From Kribbella jejuensis (GTDB lineage: Bacteria > Actinomycetota > Actinomycetes > Propionibacteriales > Kribbellaceae): a stretch of 64,000 nt of DNA. Numbering within the stretch: the stretch's first letter is position 1; the number at the start of each line of letters is the position of its first letter. The notes beneath the pieces are model-generated. The model made no database searches. It was not told the origin of the DNA and was given only the letters and a program-made list of their open reading frames with translations. The translations under genes were made by a program, and so were the position numbers. Positions 17,254-24,360 of the stretch are shown piece after piece. Location of the stretch: assembly GCF_006715085.1 (NCBI RefSeq), contig NZ_VFMM01000002.1, positions 930,001-994,000 of the forward strand, written 5' to 3'.

Positions 17254-18620
17254 TGACCGCTACCGAGGAACACCTCGACATCCGGCGGTGGTGGGCGTTG
17301 GGGGCGGTGGCGGCCGCGCAGTTGATGGTCGGGATCGATCTGACGATCGTGAACATCGCGTTGCCGTCGATGCAGCGGGACCTGGGCATGTCGGATCCGG
17401 CCCGGCAGTGGGTGATCACGCTGTTCGCACTCGGGTACGGCGGTTTCCTGCTGCTCGGCGGGCGGATGAGTGACCTGATCGGGCGCCGGCGGGCGCTCCT
17501 GATCGGGCTGACCGGTTTCGCCCTGGCCTCGGCACTCGGTGGGGCCGCGACCGGACCGTGGATGCTGCTGACGGGGCGGGGGCTGCAGGGCGTCTTCGGT
17601 GCACTGCTGACCCCAGCCGTCCTCGCGACGCTCGCCGCGTCGTTCCCGCTACCCGCCGAGCGCGGCAAGGCGTTCGGGATCTACGGCGCCGCGATGGGCA
17701 GCGCGTCCGGCATCGGCGTCCTGGCCGGCGGTGTGCTCACGCAGTACCTGGACTGGCGGTGGTCGATGTTCGTGAACCTCCCCATCGCCGCACTGGCTGC
17801 CGCAGGCATCCTGTACGCCGTCCGCCCGGCTCAGCGCACCAGCGGGGTGCGGGTGGATGTACTGGGAGCGCTACTGGCGACCGGGGGCCTGATGGCGGTC
17901 GTGTTGGGGTTCGCCCGCGCCGAGTCGGACGGCTGGGGCGCGCCGGTCACGTACGCGTCGCTAGGCGCAGGCGTCGTGCTCCTGGCAGCGTTCTTGACTG
18001 TGCAGGCTCGGATGCGTAACCCCCTGTTGCCGCTGAGAGTCCTGCGCGACCCTAGGCGCGGCGGCTCGTACCTGGCTGTGTTCAGCCTGGCGATCGGCAT
18101 CTTCGCCGCCTTGTTCTTCCTGACGTTCTACCTGCAGACCGTCCGCCACTACTCGCCGATCCGGACCGGGCTGAGCTTCCTGCCGTTCACAGTCGGCCTG
18201 ATGGTCGGCGTCCGCGCTGTGAGCCGATTGCTCGCCAAAGCCCAGGTGAGAGTGCTCATCTGTCCGGGACTGCTCACTGTCGCGGCAGGGCTCGCCCTGC
18301 TCGGTGTCGTGCGGCCGGACAGCAGCTACTGGCTGCACGTGATGCCAGTGTTCCTGCTTGTCGGTCTTGGGGCGGGCTGGGTGCTGGTGACAGCGAACAG
18401 CACAGCTACCCTCGGCGCCGGCCAGGACAGTGCGGTGGCCGGCGCCATGGTGATGACCTCGCAACAGGTAGGTGCATCACTGGGCACTGCGTTGCTCAGC
18501 ACCGTTGCGGCCGGCCACGGGTTCGACGTGGCCAGCCGCGGAGCCGCGGGCTTCCTGTGTGTTGCTGCGGTCGTTGTCTACTGGGTGCTCTCGGAGCGGT
18601 CGCCCGACCACTCCAGGTGA
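17253..18620 (+). CDS. MFS drug-efflux transporter, DHA2 (EmrB/QacA) type
   Basis: This 455-residue integral membrane protein has many hydrophobic helices. The first contains AQLMVGIDLTIVNIALPSM, the DHA2 motif with D and N in helix 1. GGRMSDLIGRRRALLIG is the A-motif between helices 2 and 3. Members export drugs, dyes or metabolites in exchange for protons. With the TetR repressor next door this is a likely inducible efflux unit. Its 3' end overlaps the convergent 6-phosphogluconate dehydrogenase gene by 43 nt. Confidence 0.88.
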   Translation: MTATEEHLDIRRWWALGAVAAAQLMVGIDLTIVNIALPSMQRDLGMSDPARQWVITLFALGYGGFLLLGGRMSDLIGRRRALLIGLTGFALASALGGAATGPWMLLTGRGLQGVFGALLTPAVLATLAASFPLPAERGKAFGIYGAAMGSASGIGVLAGGVLTQYLDWRWSMFVNLPIAALAAAGILYAVRPAQRTSGVRVDVLGALLATGGLMAVVLGFARAESDGWGAPVTYASLGAGVVLLAAFLTVQARMRNPLLPLRVLRDPRRGGSYLAVFSLAIGIFAALFFLTFYLQTVRHYSPIRTGLSFLPFTVGLMVGVRAVSRLLAKAQVRVLICPGLLTVAAGLALLGVVRPDSSYWLHVMPVFLLVGLGAGWVLVTANSTATLGAGQDSAVAGAMVMTSQQVGASLGTALLSTVAAGHGFDVASRGAAGFLCVAAVVVYWVLSERSPDHSR

Positions 18621-20017
18621 TAGCTGCCCTCGCGGTCGACGCGCTTGTACGTGTGCGCGCCGAACAGGTCGCGCAGACCCTGGATCAGCGCGGCCGGCAG
18701 GCGCTCCGCCCGAAGACCGTCGTAGTACGAGAGGGCAGCTGAGAACCCAGGAGCCGGTACGCCGACAGTCGCGGCGGTCGCGACGACCCGGCGCCACGCC
18801 TCCTGGCCGCTGCCGACCGCGTCCCGGAAGTAGTCGTCGACCAGCAGCGACGGCAGGTCCGGGTTGCGGTCGTACGCCTCCTTGATCCGGTCCAGGAACC
18901 GGGCCCGGATGATGCAGCCGCCGCGCCAGATGGTCGCCATCGCGCCGAGGTCGATGTTCCAGTCGTACTCGTCGCTGGCGGCCCGGATCGCGTCGAAGCC
19001 CTGCGCGTACGCGACCAGCTTCGACGAGTACAGCGCGTGCCGCACGTCGTCGATGAACTGGTCCCGGTCGACCTCGGCCTTCACGTCGCCCGGCCCGGGC
19101 AGCACGCCGGCGGCCGCTTCCCGCCGTACGACGTCACCCGACAGCGACCGCGCGAACACGGCCTCGGCCATCCCGCTGACCGGGATGCCGAGGTCGAGCG
19201 CGGACTGGACCGTCCAGCGGCCGGTGCCCTTCTGCTCGGCCTGGTCGAGGACGACGTCCACGAACGGGCCGCCCGTGGTCGGGTCGGTCTGGCTGAGCAC
19301 CTCGGCGGTGATCTCGATCAGGAACGACTCCAGGTCGCCGGTGTTCCAGTCCCGGAACACGTCCGCGAGCTCGGCCGGGGACAGCCCAAGCACGTGCCGG
19401 AGCAGGTCGTACGCCTCCGCGATCAGTTGCATGTCGGCGTACTCGATGCCGTTGTGCAGCATCTTCACGAAGTGGCCGGCGCCGTCCGGGCCGACGTGCA
19501 CGCAGCACGGCTCGCCGTTCACGTGCGCGGAGATCTTGGTCAGCATCGGCTCGAGCGCCGCGTACGACTCGGAGGAGCCGCCGGGCATGATGCTCGGGCC
19601 GTTCAGTGCGCCCTCCTCGCCGCCGGAGACGCCGGAGCCGACGAAGTGCAGCCCCTTCTCCTTCAGCGCGGCCTCGCGGCGCCGGGTGTCCAGGAAGTGC
19701 GCGTTGCCGGCGTCGACGACGATGTCGCCCTCGTCCAGCAGCGGCACCAGTTCGTCGATGACGGCGTCGGTCGGCTCGCCGGCCTTCACCATGATGATGA
19801 TCTTGCGCGGCTGCTCCAGCGACTCGACGAACCCGGCCAGGTCGGTGGACGGGACGAACTCGCCCTCGGAACCGAACTCCGCGACCAGCGAGTCGGTCCG
19901 CGCCTGGGAACGGTTGTGCAGGGCGACCCGGAACCCGTTGCGCGCGAGGTTCCGGGCCAGGTTGCGGCCCATCACCGCAAGGCCGGTGACACCGATCTGG
20001 GCTTTGTCAGCGCTCAT
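18578..20017 (-). CDS. gnd: 6-phosphogluconate dehydrogenase, decarboxylating
   Basis: This full-length 479-residue enzyme of the oxidative pentose phosphate pathway converts 6-phosphogluconate to ribulose 5-phosphate with NADP+. The N-terminal Rossmann domain starts IGVTGLAVMGRNLARNLARNG with LHNRS for NADP+. The active site shows GSGVSGGEEGALNGPSIMPG, FVKMLHNGIEYADMQ with the catalytic Lys and His-Asn, and a C-terminal tail KRVDREGSYHLEWSG, as in the dimeric long-form enzyme. GGAG at good spacing precedes the ATG. Confidence 0.95.
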   Translation of the reverse strand: MSADKAQIGVTGLAVMGRNLARNLARNGFRVALHNRSQARTDSLVAEFGSEGEFVPSTDLAGFVESLEQPRKIIIMVKAGEPTDAVIDELVPLLDEGDIVVDAGNAHFLDTRRREAALKEKGLHFVGSGVSGGEEGALNGPSIMPGGSSESYAALEPMLTKISAHVNGEPCCVHVGPDGAGHFVKMLHNGIEYADMQLIAEAYDLLRHVLGLSPAELADVFRDWNTGDLESFLIEITAEVLSQTDPTTGGPFVDVVLDQAEQKGTGRWTVQSALDLGIPVSGMAEAVFARSLSGDVVRREAAAGVLPGPGDVKAEVDRDQFIDDVRHALYSSKLVAYAQGFDAIRAASDEYDWNIDLGAMATIWRGGCIIRARFLDRIKEAYDRNPDLPSLLVDDYFRDAVGSGQEAWRRVVATAATVGVPAPGFSAALSYYDGLRAERLPAALIQGLRDLFGAHTYKRVDREGSYHLEWSGDRSESTQ

Positions 20018-20118
20018 CGAATCTCCTGCAAGTCTGAAGTTGTGTGCGGGGTCCAGTCTGCCTGAGGCCTTCTCGACACGATCGACCGGTGTTGACCCCT
20101 GGACCTTAAGCTCACCTC

Positions 20119-20643
20119 GTGAATCCTTTGGAAGGACGCCGTACCGCCCTCGTCCTGATCGACCTGATGTCCCGGATCGTCGCGTTGCAGACCGCTCCGT
20201 CGAGTGGTCCCGACGTCCTGGAACGATCCGTGGCAGCCGCGGCAGCCACCCGGGCCGCGGGCGGCCTCGTGGTCAACGTCCGGGTGGAACGCCCGGGCGT
20301 CGACGTACAACCCGAAGGCAGCGGCTTCGCGCGCGGCGCCGAGCCGCAGCCCGGTGACCTGGAGATCGTCAAGCGGACGATCGGCGCCTTCGGCCGGACG
20401 GAACTCGACGCCGAGCTCCGGTCCCGCGGCATCGCGAACGTCGTCCTGGCCGGTATCGCGACGAACTTCGGCGTCGAGTCTACCGGCCGCGCAGCCTCGG
20501 ACCTCGGCTACGAAACCTTCTTCCTCACCGACGCGATGACGGGCCTCGACGGCGACGCGCACTCGTTCGCGACGACGTACGTCTTCCCACGAGTAGGCAC
20601 CGTGTGCACCACCGCCGACTACCTGGAGGCGCTAGCCGAATAA
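20119..20643 (+). CDS. Isochorismatase-fold hydrolase homologue lacking the usual catalytic Cys
   Basis: This 174-residue protein has TALVLIDLMSRIVAL with the catalytic Asp, and EIVKRTIGAFGRTEL with the Lys. At the position where cysteine hydrolases have a Cys the sequence reads AGIATNFGVESTGRAASDLG, with Gly instead. This TNxGVEST variant is found in a known subgroup (E. coli YecD is the example I recall), and its activity is unclear. The start is GTG at 20119, six bases after TAAGCT (20107-20112), with no Shine-Dalgarno sequence. The end overlaps the convergent gene by 12 nt. Confidence 0.82.
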   Translation: MNPLEGRRTALVLIDLMSRIVALQTAPSSGPDVLERSVAAAAATRAAGGLVVNVRVERPGVDVQPEGSGFARGAEPQPGDLEIVKRTIGAFGRTELDAELRSRGIANVVLAGIATNFGVESTGRAASDLGYETFFLTDAMTGLDGDAHSFATTYVFPRVGTVCTTADYLEALAE

Positions 20644-21453
20644 GGCACGGTTCTCCTGGACCCAGGTCTGCAGGGTGCGGGCCGGCCGGCCGGTGACGTC
20701 GGCGACTGTGGTGTTCACCGACGTCTCGTCGATGGTGCCGTCGCCGAAGAAGGACTCGATCGCGGCGGCGTACGGCTCCGGCATCGACGCGTACAGCGCG
20801 GCGTGGGTCTCCGCGCGGCTCATCGGGTACGCCGTGAGCTTCCGCCCGAGCGCCTCCGCGAGGATCGCGACCTGCTCGACCGGCGTCAGCGCCACCGGCC
20901 CGGTGAGTCGCAGTACCTCGCTGTCCTGCTCGCCCTGGAGCGCCCGAACGGCGACGTCCGCGATGTCGCGCGGGTGGATCGTCGACACCGCTACGTCGGG
21001 AAACTGGACGCGTACCTCGTCGCCGGCCCGGAGCTGGTCGCGCCACCGCAGCGTGTTCGACATGAACGAGTTCGGCCGCAGGAAGGTCCACGCCAGACCG
21101 GACGCCCGAACCGCTTCCTCGGTGGCGTGGTGGTACGCCGCGACCGCGTTCGTCGGCTCGCCGTCGAGCGAACTGCTGGACAGTACGACGACCTTCCGCA
21201 CGCCGGCCCGGACCGCGTTGGCGAGCAGTTCGTCCAGCCGGTCGTAACCGCTCAGCAGGAAGATCCCGCTGACGCCCGCCAACGCGTCGACGAACGTGTC
21301 CGGCCGGTTGAGATCGCCGTACGCCGGCTCGATCCCGGCAGGTAGCTCGGTCGCGGCCCGGACCAGCGCCCGACCCGGGATGCCTTGTTCCGCCAGTGAT
21401 TGCACCACCGCGCCGCCGGCGTTCCCGGTCGCGCCGGTAATCAGGATCGTCAC
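20632..21453 (-). CDS. NmrA-like NAD(P)-binding protein (atypical SDR)
   Basis: This 273-residue atypical SDR begins MTILITGATGNAGGAVVQSL, a GATGNxG cofactor motif. LVRAATELPAGIEPAYGDL and VVVLSSSSLDGEP follow, and LRPNSFMSNTL is typical of NmrA/QOR2-like redox sensors and quinone reductases. It may reduce a quinone or act as a redox-sensing regulator. The sequence alone does not decide. It starts at GTG 21453 and is transcribed toward the isochorismatase-like gene, with a 12-nt overlap. Confidence 0.82.
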   Translation of the reverse strand: MTILITGATGNAGGAVVQSLAEQGIPGRALVRAATELPAGIEPAYGDLNRPDTFVDALAGVSGIFLLSGYDRLDELLANAVRAGVRKVVVLSSSSLDGEPTNAVAAYHHATEEAVRASGLAWTFLRPNSFMSNTLRWRDQLRAGDEVRVQFPDVAVSTIHPRDIADVAVRALQGEQDSEVLRLTGPVALTPVEQVAILAEALGRKLTAYPMSRAETHAALYASMPEPYAAAIESFFGDGTIDETSVNTTVADVTGRPARTLQTWVQENRALFG

Positions 21454-21481
21454 CGCTCAACCCTGACATACCAGAGGCGCA

Positions 21482-22663
21482 CTAGACGCGCACTCGGTGC
21501 CAGGTCCGCGCGCCCGACTTCAGCACGACCCCACCGCCCACCGAGATCACAGCGGCCGGATCCTCCACCCGTACGCCGTCGACCGCCACCGCACCTTGCC
21601 GCAGCAGCCGCCGCAACTCCGAATTGCTCGCGGAAGGATGCGCGACCCGCAACAACTCGAGCACGACCATTCGCTCCTGCCCGACGACGAGCTCCGGCAG
21701 CTCCGCCGGCCCGGTCCGCTCCGTGAAGGTACGCCGGAACGCCTCCAGCTCCGCCTTCGCCGTCCCCGCGCCGTGGTACCGCGTGACCACCGCCGCAGCG
21801 AGCCGCAACTTCGCATCCCGTGCCGCCGGACCGGTCGCGGCCGCGAGCGCGGCCACTGTCTCGAGTGGCAGTTCCGTGTACACCCGCGCGTACGCCTCGA
21901 CCAGCGAGTCCGGAATGCTCATCAGCTTGCCGAACTTGTCCCGCGGGCTGTCGGTCAGCCCGATGTAGTTGTTCAGCGACTTCGACTGTTTCGCCCGGCC
22001 GTCGATCCCCGGCGTGATCGTGGTCGTGATCACGGCCTGCGGCGGCGCTCCGAGCCGCTGCTGGAAGTGCCGGCCGAGCTGCTCGTTGAACAGCTGGTCC
22101 GAACCCACAATGGTCAGATCGCTCTGCATCGCGAAGCTGTCGTAGCCCTGCAACACCGGGTACACCAGCTCGTGGAGGGCGATCTCGCGCCCGGCCGCGA
22201 CCCGATCACGGAACATGTCGCGCGCCATCAGTTGCGCGTGCGTGACCTGTGCGAACAGGCTGAGCAGCTCCGCGACCGGCATCGCGTCGTACCACTCGGA
22301 GTTCCGCCGTACCTCGAACACCTCAGGGTCGGTCCGCAAGACCAGCGACACCTGCGACAGGAACGAGGCCGCGTTCGCGTCGATCTGCGCGGGGGACAGG
22401 ACCGGCCGGGTCTCCGAGCGCCCGGTCGGGTCGCCGACCCGGGTGGTCAGGTCGCCGAGCAGGAACACCACCCGGTGCCCGAGGTCCTGCAGTTGGCGCA
22501 TCATCCACAGGTTGACCGCGTGCCCGAGATGCAGGTCCGGCGCCGTGCAGTCCACGCCGTACTTGATCCGCAACGGCCGGCCGGACTCCAGTCGTTCGCG
22601 CAGATCCTCCGCACCGACGATCAGCTCGGTGGTCCGTCGCAATCGGTCGATCACAGCATTCAT
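21482..22663 (-). CDS. tyrS: Tyrosyl-tRNA synthetase, divergent (probably second) copy
   Basis: This class I synthetase of 393 residues charges tRNA-Tyr. GVDCTAPDLHLGHAVNLW contains the HIGH motif as HLGH, and GRAKQSKSLNNYIG the KMSKS loop as KQSKS. VGSDQLFNEQLGRHF matches the tyrosine-binding helix. The C-terminal S4 RNA-binding domain occupies about residues 330-393. The KQSKS form and VGSDQ segment differ from housekeeping TyrRS consensus, so this may be a specialised paralogue. The ATG at 22663 follows AGAGGA. The gene sits behind a 170-nt structured leader with a tiny open frame and a terminator hairpin, described separately. Confidence 0.88.
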   Translation of the reverse strand: MNAVIDRLRRTTELIVGAEDLRERLESGRPLRIKYGVDCTAPDLHLGHAVNLWMMRQLQDLGHRVVFLLGDLTTRVGDPTGRSETRPVLSPAQIDANAASFLSQVSLVLRTDPEVFEVRRNSEWYDAMPVAELLSLFAQVTHAQLMARDMFRDRVAAGREIALHELVYPVLQGYDSFAMQSDLTIVGSDQLFNEQLGRHFQQRLGAPPQAVITTTITPGIDGRAKQSKSLNNYIGLTDSPRDKFGKLMSIPDSLVEAYARVYTELPLETVAALAAATGPAARDAKLRLAAAVVTRYHGAGTAKAELEAFRRTFTERTGPAELPELVVGQERMVVLELLRVAHPSASNSELRRLLRQGAVAVDGVRVEDPAAVISVGGGVVLKSGARTWHRVRV

Positions 22664-22707
22664 CGGGTTCCTCTCAGGGCGAGGCACCCGGTACCAGTGC
22701 CTCCGGC

Positions 22708-22745
22708 AAACGGAAAGAGGCAGGAACCGGACGGGTTCCTGCCTC
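22708..22745 (-). terminator. Intrinsic-terminator-like hairpin inside the tyrS leader
   Basis: The arms at 22745-22734 and 22728-22717 form 12 perfect base pairs with a 5-nt loop. TTT follows at once and a second TTT lies four bases on. The location upstream of the tyrS start suggests conditional termination. Confidence 0.65.
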
Positions 22746-22768
22746 GGAGGCTCTGGGTGCAGCGACGA

Positions 22769-22822
22769 CTAGCGGACGGCTCCTCCCAGAGCCGGTCGAT
22801 ACGTCACGCGCTGCTTGATCAC
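22769..22822 (-). CDS. Candidate leader peptide of tyrS, VIKQRVTYRPALGGAVR
   Basis: This frame of 17 codons begins at GTG 22822, exactly six bases after the TAGCCT box, and ends at TAG 22771-22769. It contains one tyrosine codon (TAT at 22801-22799) just before the segment that forms the first leader helix. A ribosome waiting at that codon would cover the 5' arm GGCTCTGGG. Translation is not proven. The support is the leaderless promoter geometry and the placement of the Tyr codon ahead of a terminator and a TyrRS gene. Confidence 0.5.
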   Translation of the reverse strand: MIKQRVTYRPALGGAVR

Positions 22823-22876
22823 ACCGTGAGGCTAGCAGGCACCCGGCAGCGACGGAACCGGATTAGGCTCGACCCT

Positions 22877-23434
22877 GTGATCGACGAGCGGGTGGTACTG
22901 GTGGACGACAGCGGGCGCGCGATCGGGACCGAGGCGAAGGCCACGGTGCACCATGTGGCGACGCCGCTGCACCTGGCGTTCTCCAGCTACGTCGTCGACG
23001 CGGACGGGCGGGTGCTGCTGACCCAGCGCGCCCTCGACAAGGTCACCTGGCCCGGCGTCTGGACCAATAGTTGCTGCGGGCACCCACTTCCGGGCGAGCC
23101 GGTCGAGCAGGCGGTACGCCGAAGGCTCGCCGACGAACTGGGCATCGTCGTCGACGCGGTCGACCTGGTGCTCCCGGAGTTCCGGTACCGCGCGGAGATG
23201 CCGACCGGCATCGTCGAGAACGAGCTCTGCCCGGTCTACCGGGCCTGGTGGACCGGCGACCCGACGCCGAACCCGGCCGAGGTCGCCGACTACCGCTGGG
23301 CGACCTGGGCCGAGGTGCACGATCAGCCCGGCCTCTCGCCGTGGTGCGTCCTGCAACTGGACGAGCTCCCCGCCGAGCCGGTCGACTGGCCGATCGCGGA
23401 CCCGGCCCGGCTACCAGCCGCCGCCCAAATCTGA
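22877..23434 (+). CDS. idi: Isopentenyl-diphosphate delta-isomerase type 1
   Basis: This 185-residue Nudix-fold enzyme interconverts IPP and DMAPP for isoprenoid synthesis. HHVATPLHLAFSSYV is the metal-binding His region, TWPGVWTNSCCGHPLPGE contains the catalytic Cys and Nudix entry, and GIVENELCPVYRAW carries the catalytic Glu. The start is GTG 22877, seven bases after TAGGCT (22864-22869), without a Shine-Dalgarno sequence. Its promoter lies back to back with that of the tyrS leader within about 55 bp. The 3' end overlaps the convergent flavoprotein gene by 24 nt. Confidence 0.92.
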   Translation: MIDERVVLVDDSGRAIGTEAKATVHHVATPLHLAFSSYVVDADGRVLLTQRALDKVTWPGVWTNSCCGHPLPGEPVEQAVRRRLADELGIVVDAVDLVLPEFRYRAEMPTGIVENELCPVYRAWWTGDPTPNPAEVADYRWATWAEVHDQPGLSPWCVLQLDELPAEPVDWPIADPARLPAAAQI

Positions 23435-24280
23435 CTCCAGCAGATCCCCGTGCACGGCCACAGCCACGGTGGACGCATGCCCGGCCGCCCCGATCGCGAG
23501 CAGCGTCGGCGCGGCCGTCGTACCGACCGCGTACACCCCAGGAACCGTCGTACGCCCGCCCTCGTCCACCACGACCGCACCATCGGTCACCTGGCATCCG
23601 AGCCGCTCGGCCAGATCGCTCTGCTGGTGCTGCCGCACCACCACGAACACCCGCCACGCCGCCAACGACTCGCCGCCGACGAACCGCACCCCTGAGGCAA
23701 CGGCGGCGACTCGCTCGGTTCGCACCTTGACGCCGGCCACCGTGAGCCGATCCAGTTGCGTACCGGTCAGCGCATCGCCGTCCGTGCACAGCACCACGTC
23801 GTCGCTCCACCGGCTCAACAACAACGCCCGCGCCACCGACCGATCCGGCGCGCCCCGCAACCCCAACTGCACGAGCGGCTGATCCCGCACCTCCCACCCG
23901 TGGCAGTGCGGGCACGCCACCACCGACTGCCCCCACCCGTCGGCAACACCAGGTACGTCGGGCAACTCGTCCCACAGCCCCGTCGCCAGTACGACGGCCC
24001 GCACGCGAACCCCGTCCACCACGAACCCGTCGTCCTCGAAGCTCACGTCCTCGACGCGGTGGTCCCGCACCTCGACGCCGTACTCCGCCACCTGCTGCCG
24101 CCCACGAGCGAGCAACTCGTCCGGCGACACCTCGAGCGCACCCAGGTAGTTGTGGACATGCGACGCCGCCCGGTTCCGCGCCCGTCCGTCGTCGAACAGC
24201 AGTACCTGCCGGCGCGCCCGCCCCAACGTCAGCGCCGCCTGCAGCCCAGCCACACTTCCACCGATCACCGCGACATCCAT
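23411..24280 (-). CDS. Thioredoxin-reductase-like FAD/NAD(P)H oxidoreductase with CPHC
   Basis: This flavoprotein of 289 residues has VAVIGGSVAGLQAALTLGRA for FAD, and VVACPHCHGWEVRDQPL, where CPHC occupies the place of the CATC redox pair in thioredoxin reductase. The end contains GVYAVGTTAAPTLLAIGAAG, the usual second FAD segment. It probably reduces a disulfide or small acceptor, with partner unknown. The ATG at 24280 lies six bases after TATGAT, so the mRNA may be leaderless, and a palindromic operator lies just upstream. An in-frame ATG at 24310 would place the operator in the coding region. Confidence 0.85.
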   Translation of the reverse strand: MDVAVIGGSVAGLQAALTLGRARRQVLLFDDGRARNRAASHVHNYLGALEVSPDELLARGRQQVAEYGVEVRDHRVEDVSFEDDGFVVDGVRVRAVVLATGLWDELPDVPGVADGWGQSVVACPHCHGWEVRDQPLVQLGLRGAPDRSVARALLLSRWSDDVVLCTDGDALTGTQLDRLTVAGVKVRTERVAAVASGVRFVGGESLAAWRVFVVVRQHQQSDLAERLGCQVTDGAVVVDEGGRTTVPGVYAVGTTAAPTLLAIGAAGHASTVAVAVHGDLLESDLGGGW

Positions 24281-24286
24281 GCCGCC

Positions 24287-24308
24287 ATCATACGAGACCA
24301 CTGGTCTC
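24287..24308 (-). promoter_or_regulatory. -10 box and TetR-type operator of the flavoprotein gene
   Basis: On the minus strand TATGAT (24292-24287) precedes the ATG by six bases. The perfect 15-nt palindrome GAGACCACTGGTCTC (24294-24308), with TA/TA flanks extending the symmetry, fills the -35/-10 spacer. No TetR gene is adjacent. The -35 is not clear. Confidence 0.6.
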
Positions 24309-24360
24309 ATATTTTGAAATTGATTGGCCGTCGCAGATCCCGGAACTGCCTAATGACTGG

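Larger units (their letters stand above)
22664..22834 (-). promoter_or_regulatory. Structured tyrS leader, probable attenuator
   Basis: Reading the minus strand, TAGCCT (22834-22829) is a -10, a 17-codon frame starts six bases later, and several helices follow. GGCTCTGGG (22793-22785) pairs with CCCAGAGCC (22757-22749). A 12-bp hairpin at 22745-22717 is followed by TTT. GAGGCAC pairs with GTGCCTC (22703-22681) around a loop TGGTACCGG. The sequence AGGAACCCG occurs in the 12-bp hairpin and again over the Shine-Dalgarno site (22672-22664), so the arm GGTTCCT could pair with either copy. Regulation by attenuation or by ribosome-site masking is inferred. Confidence 0.6.
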
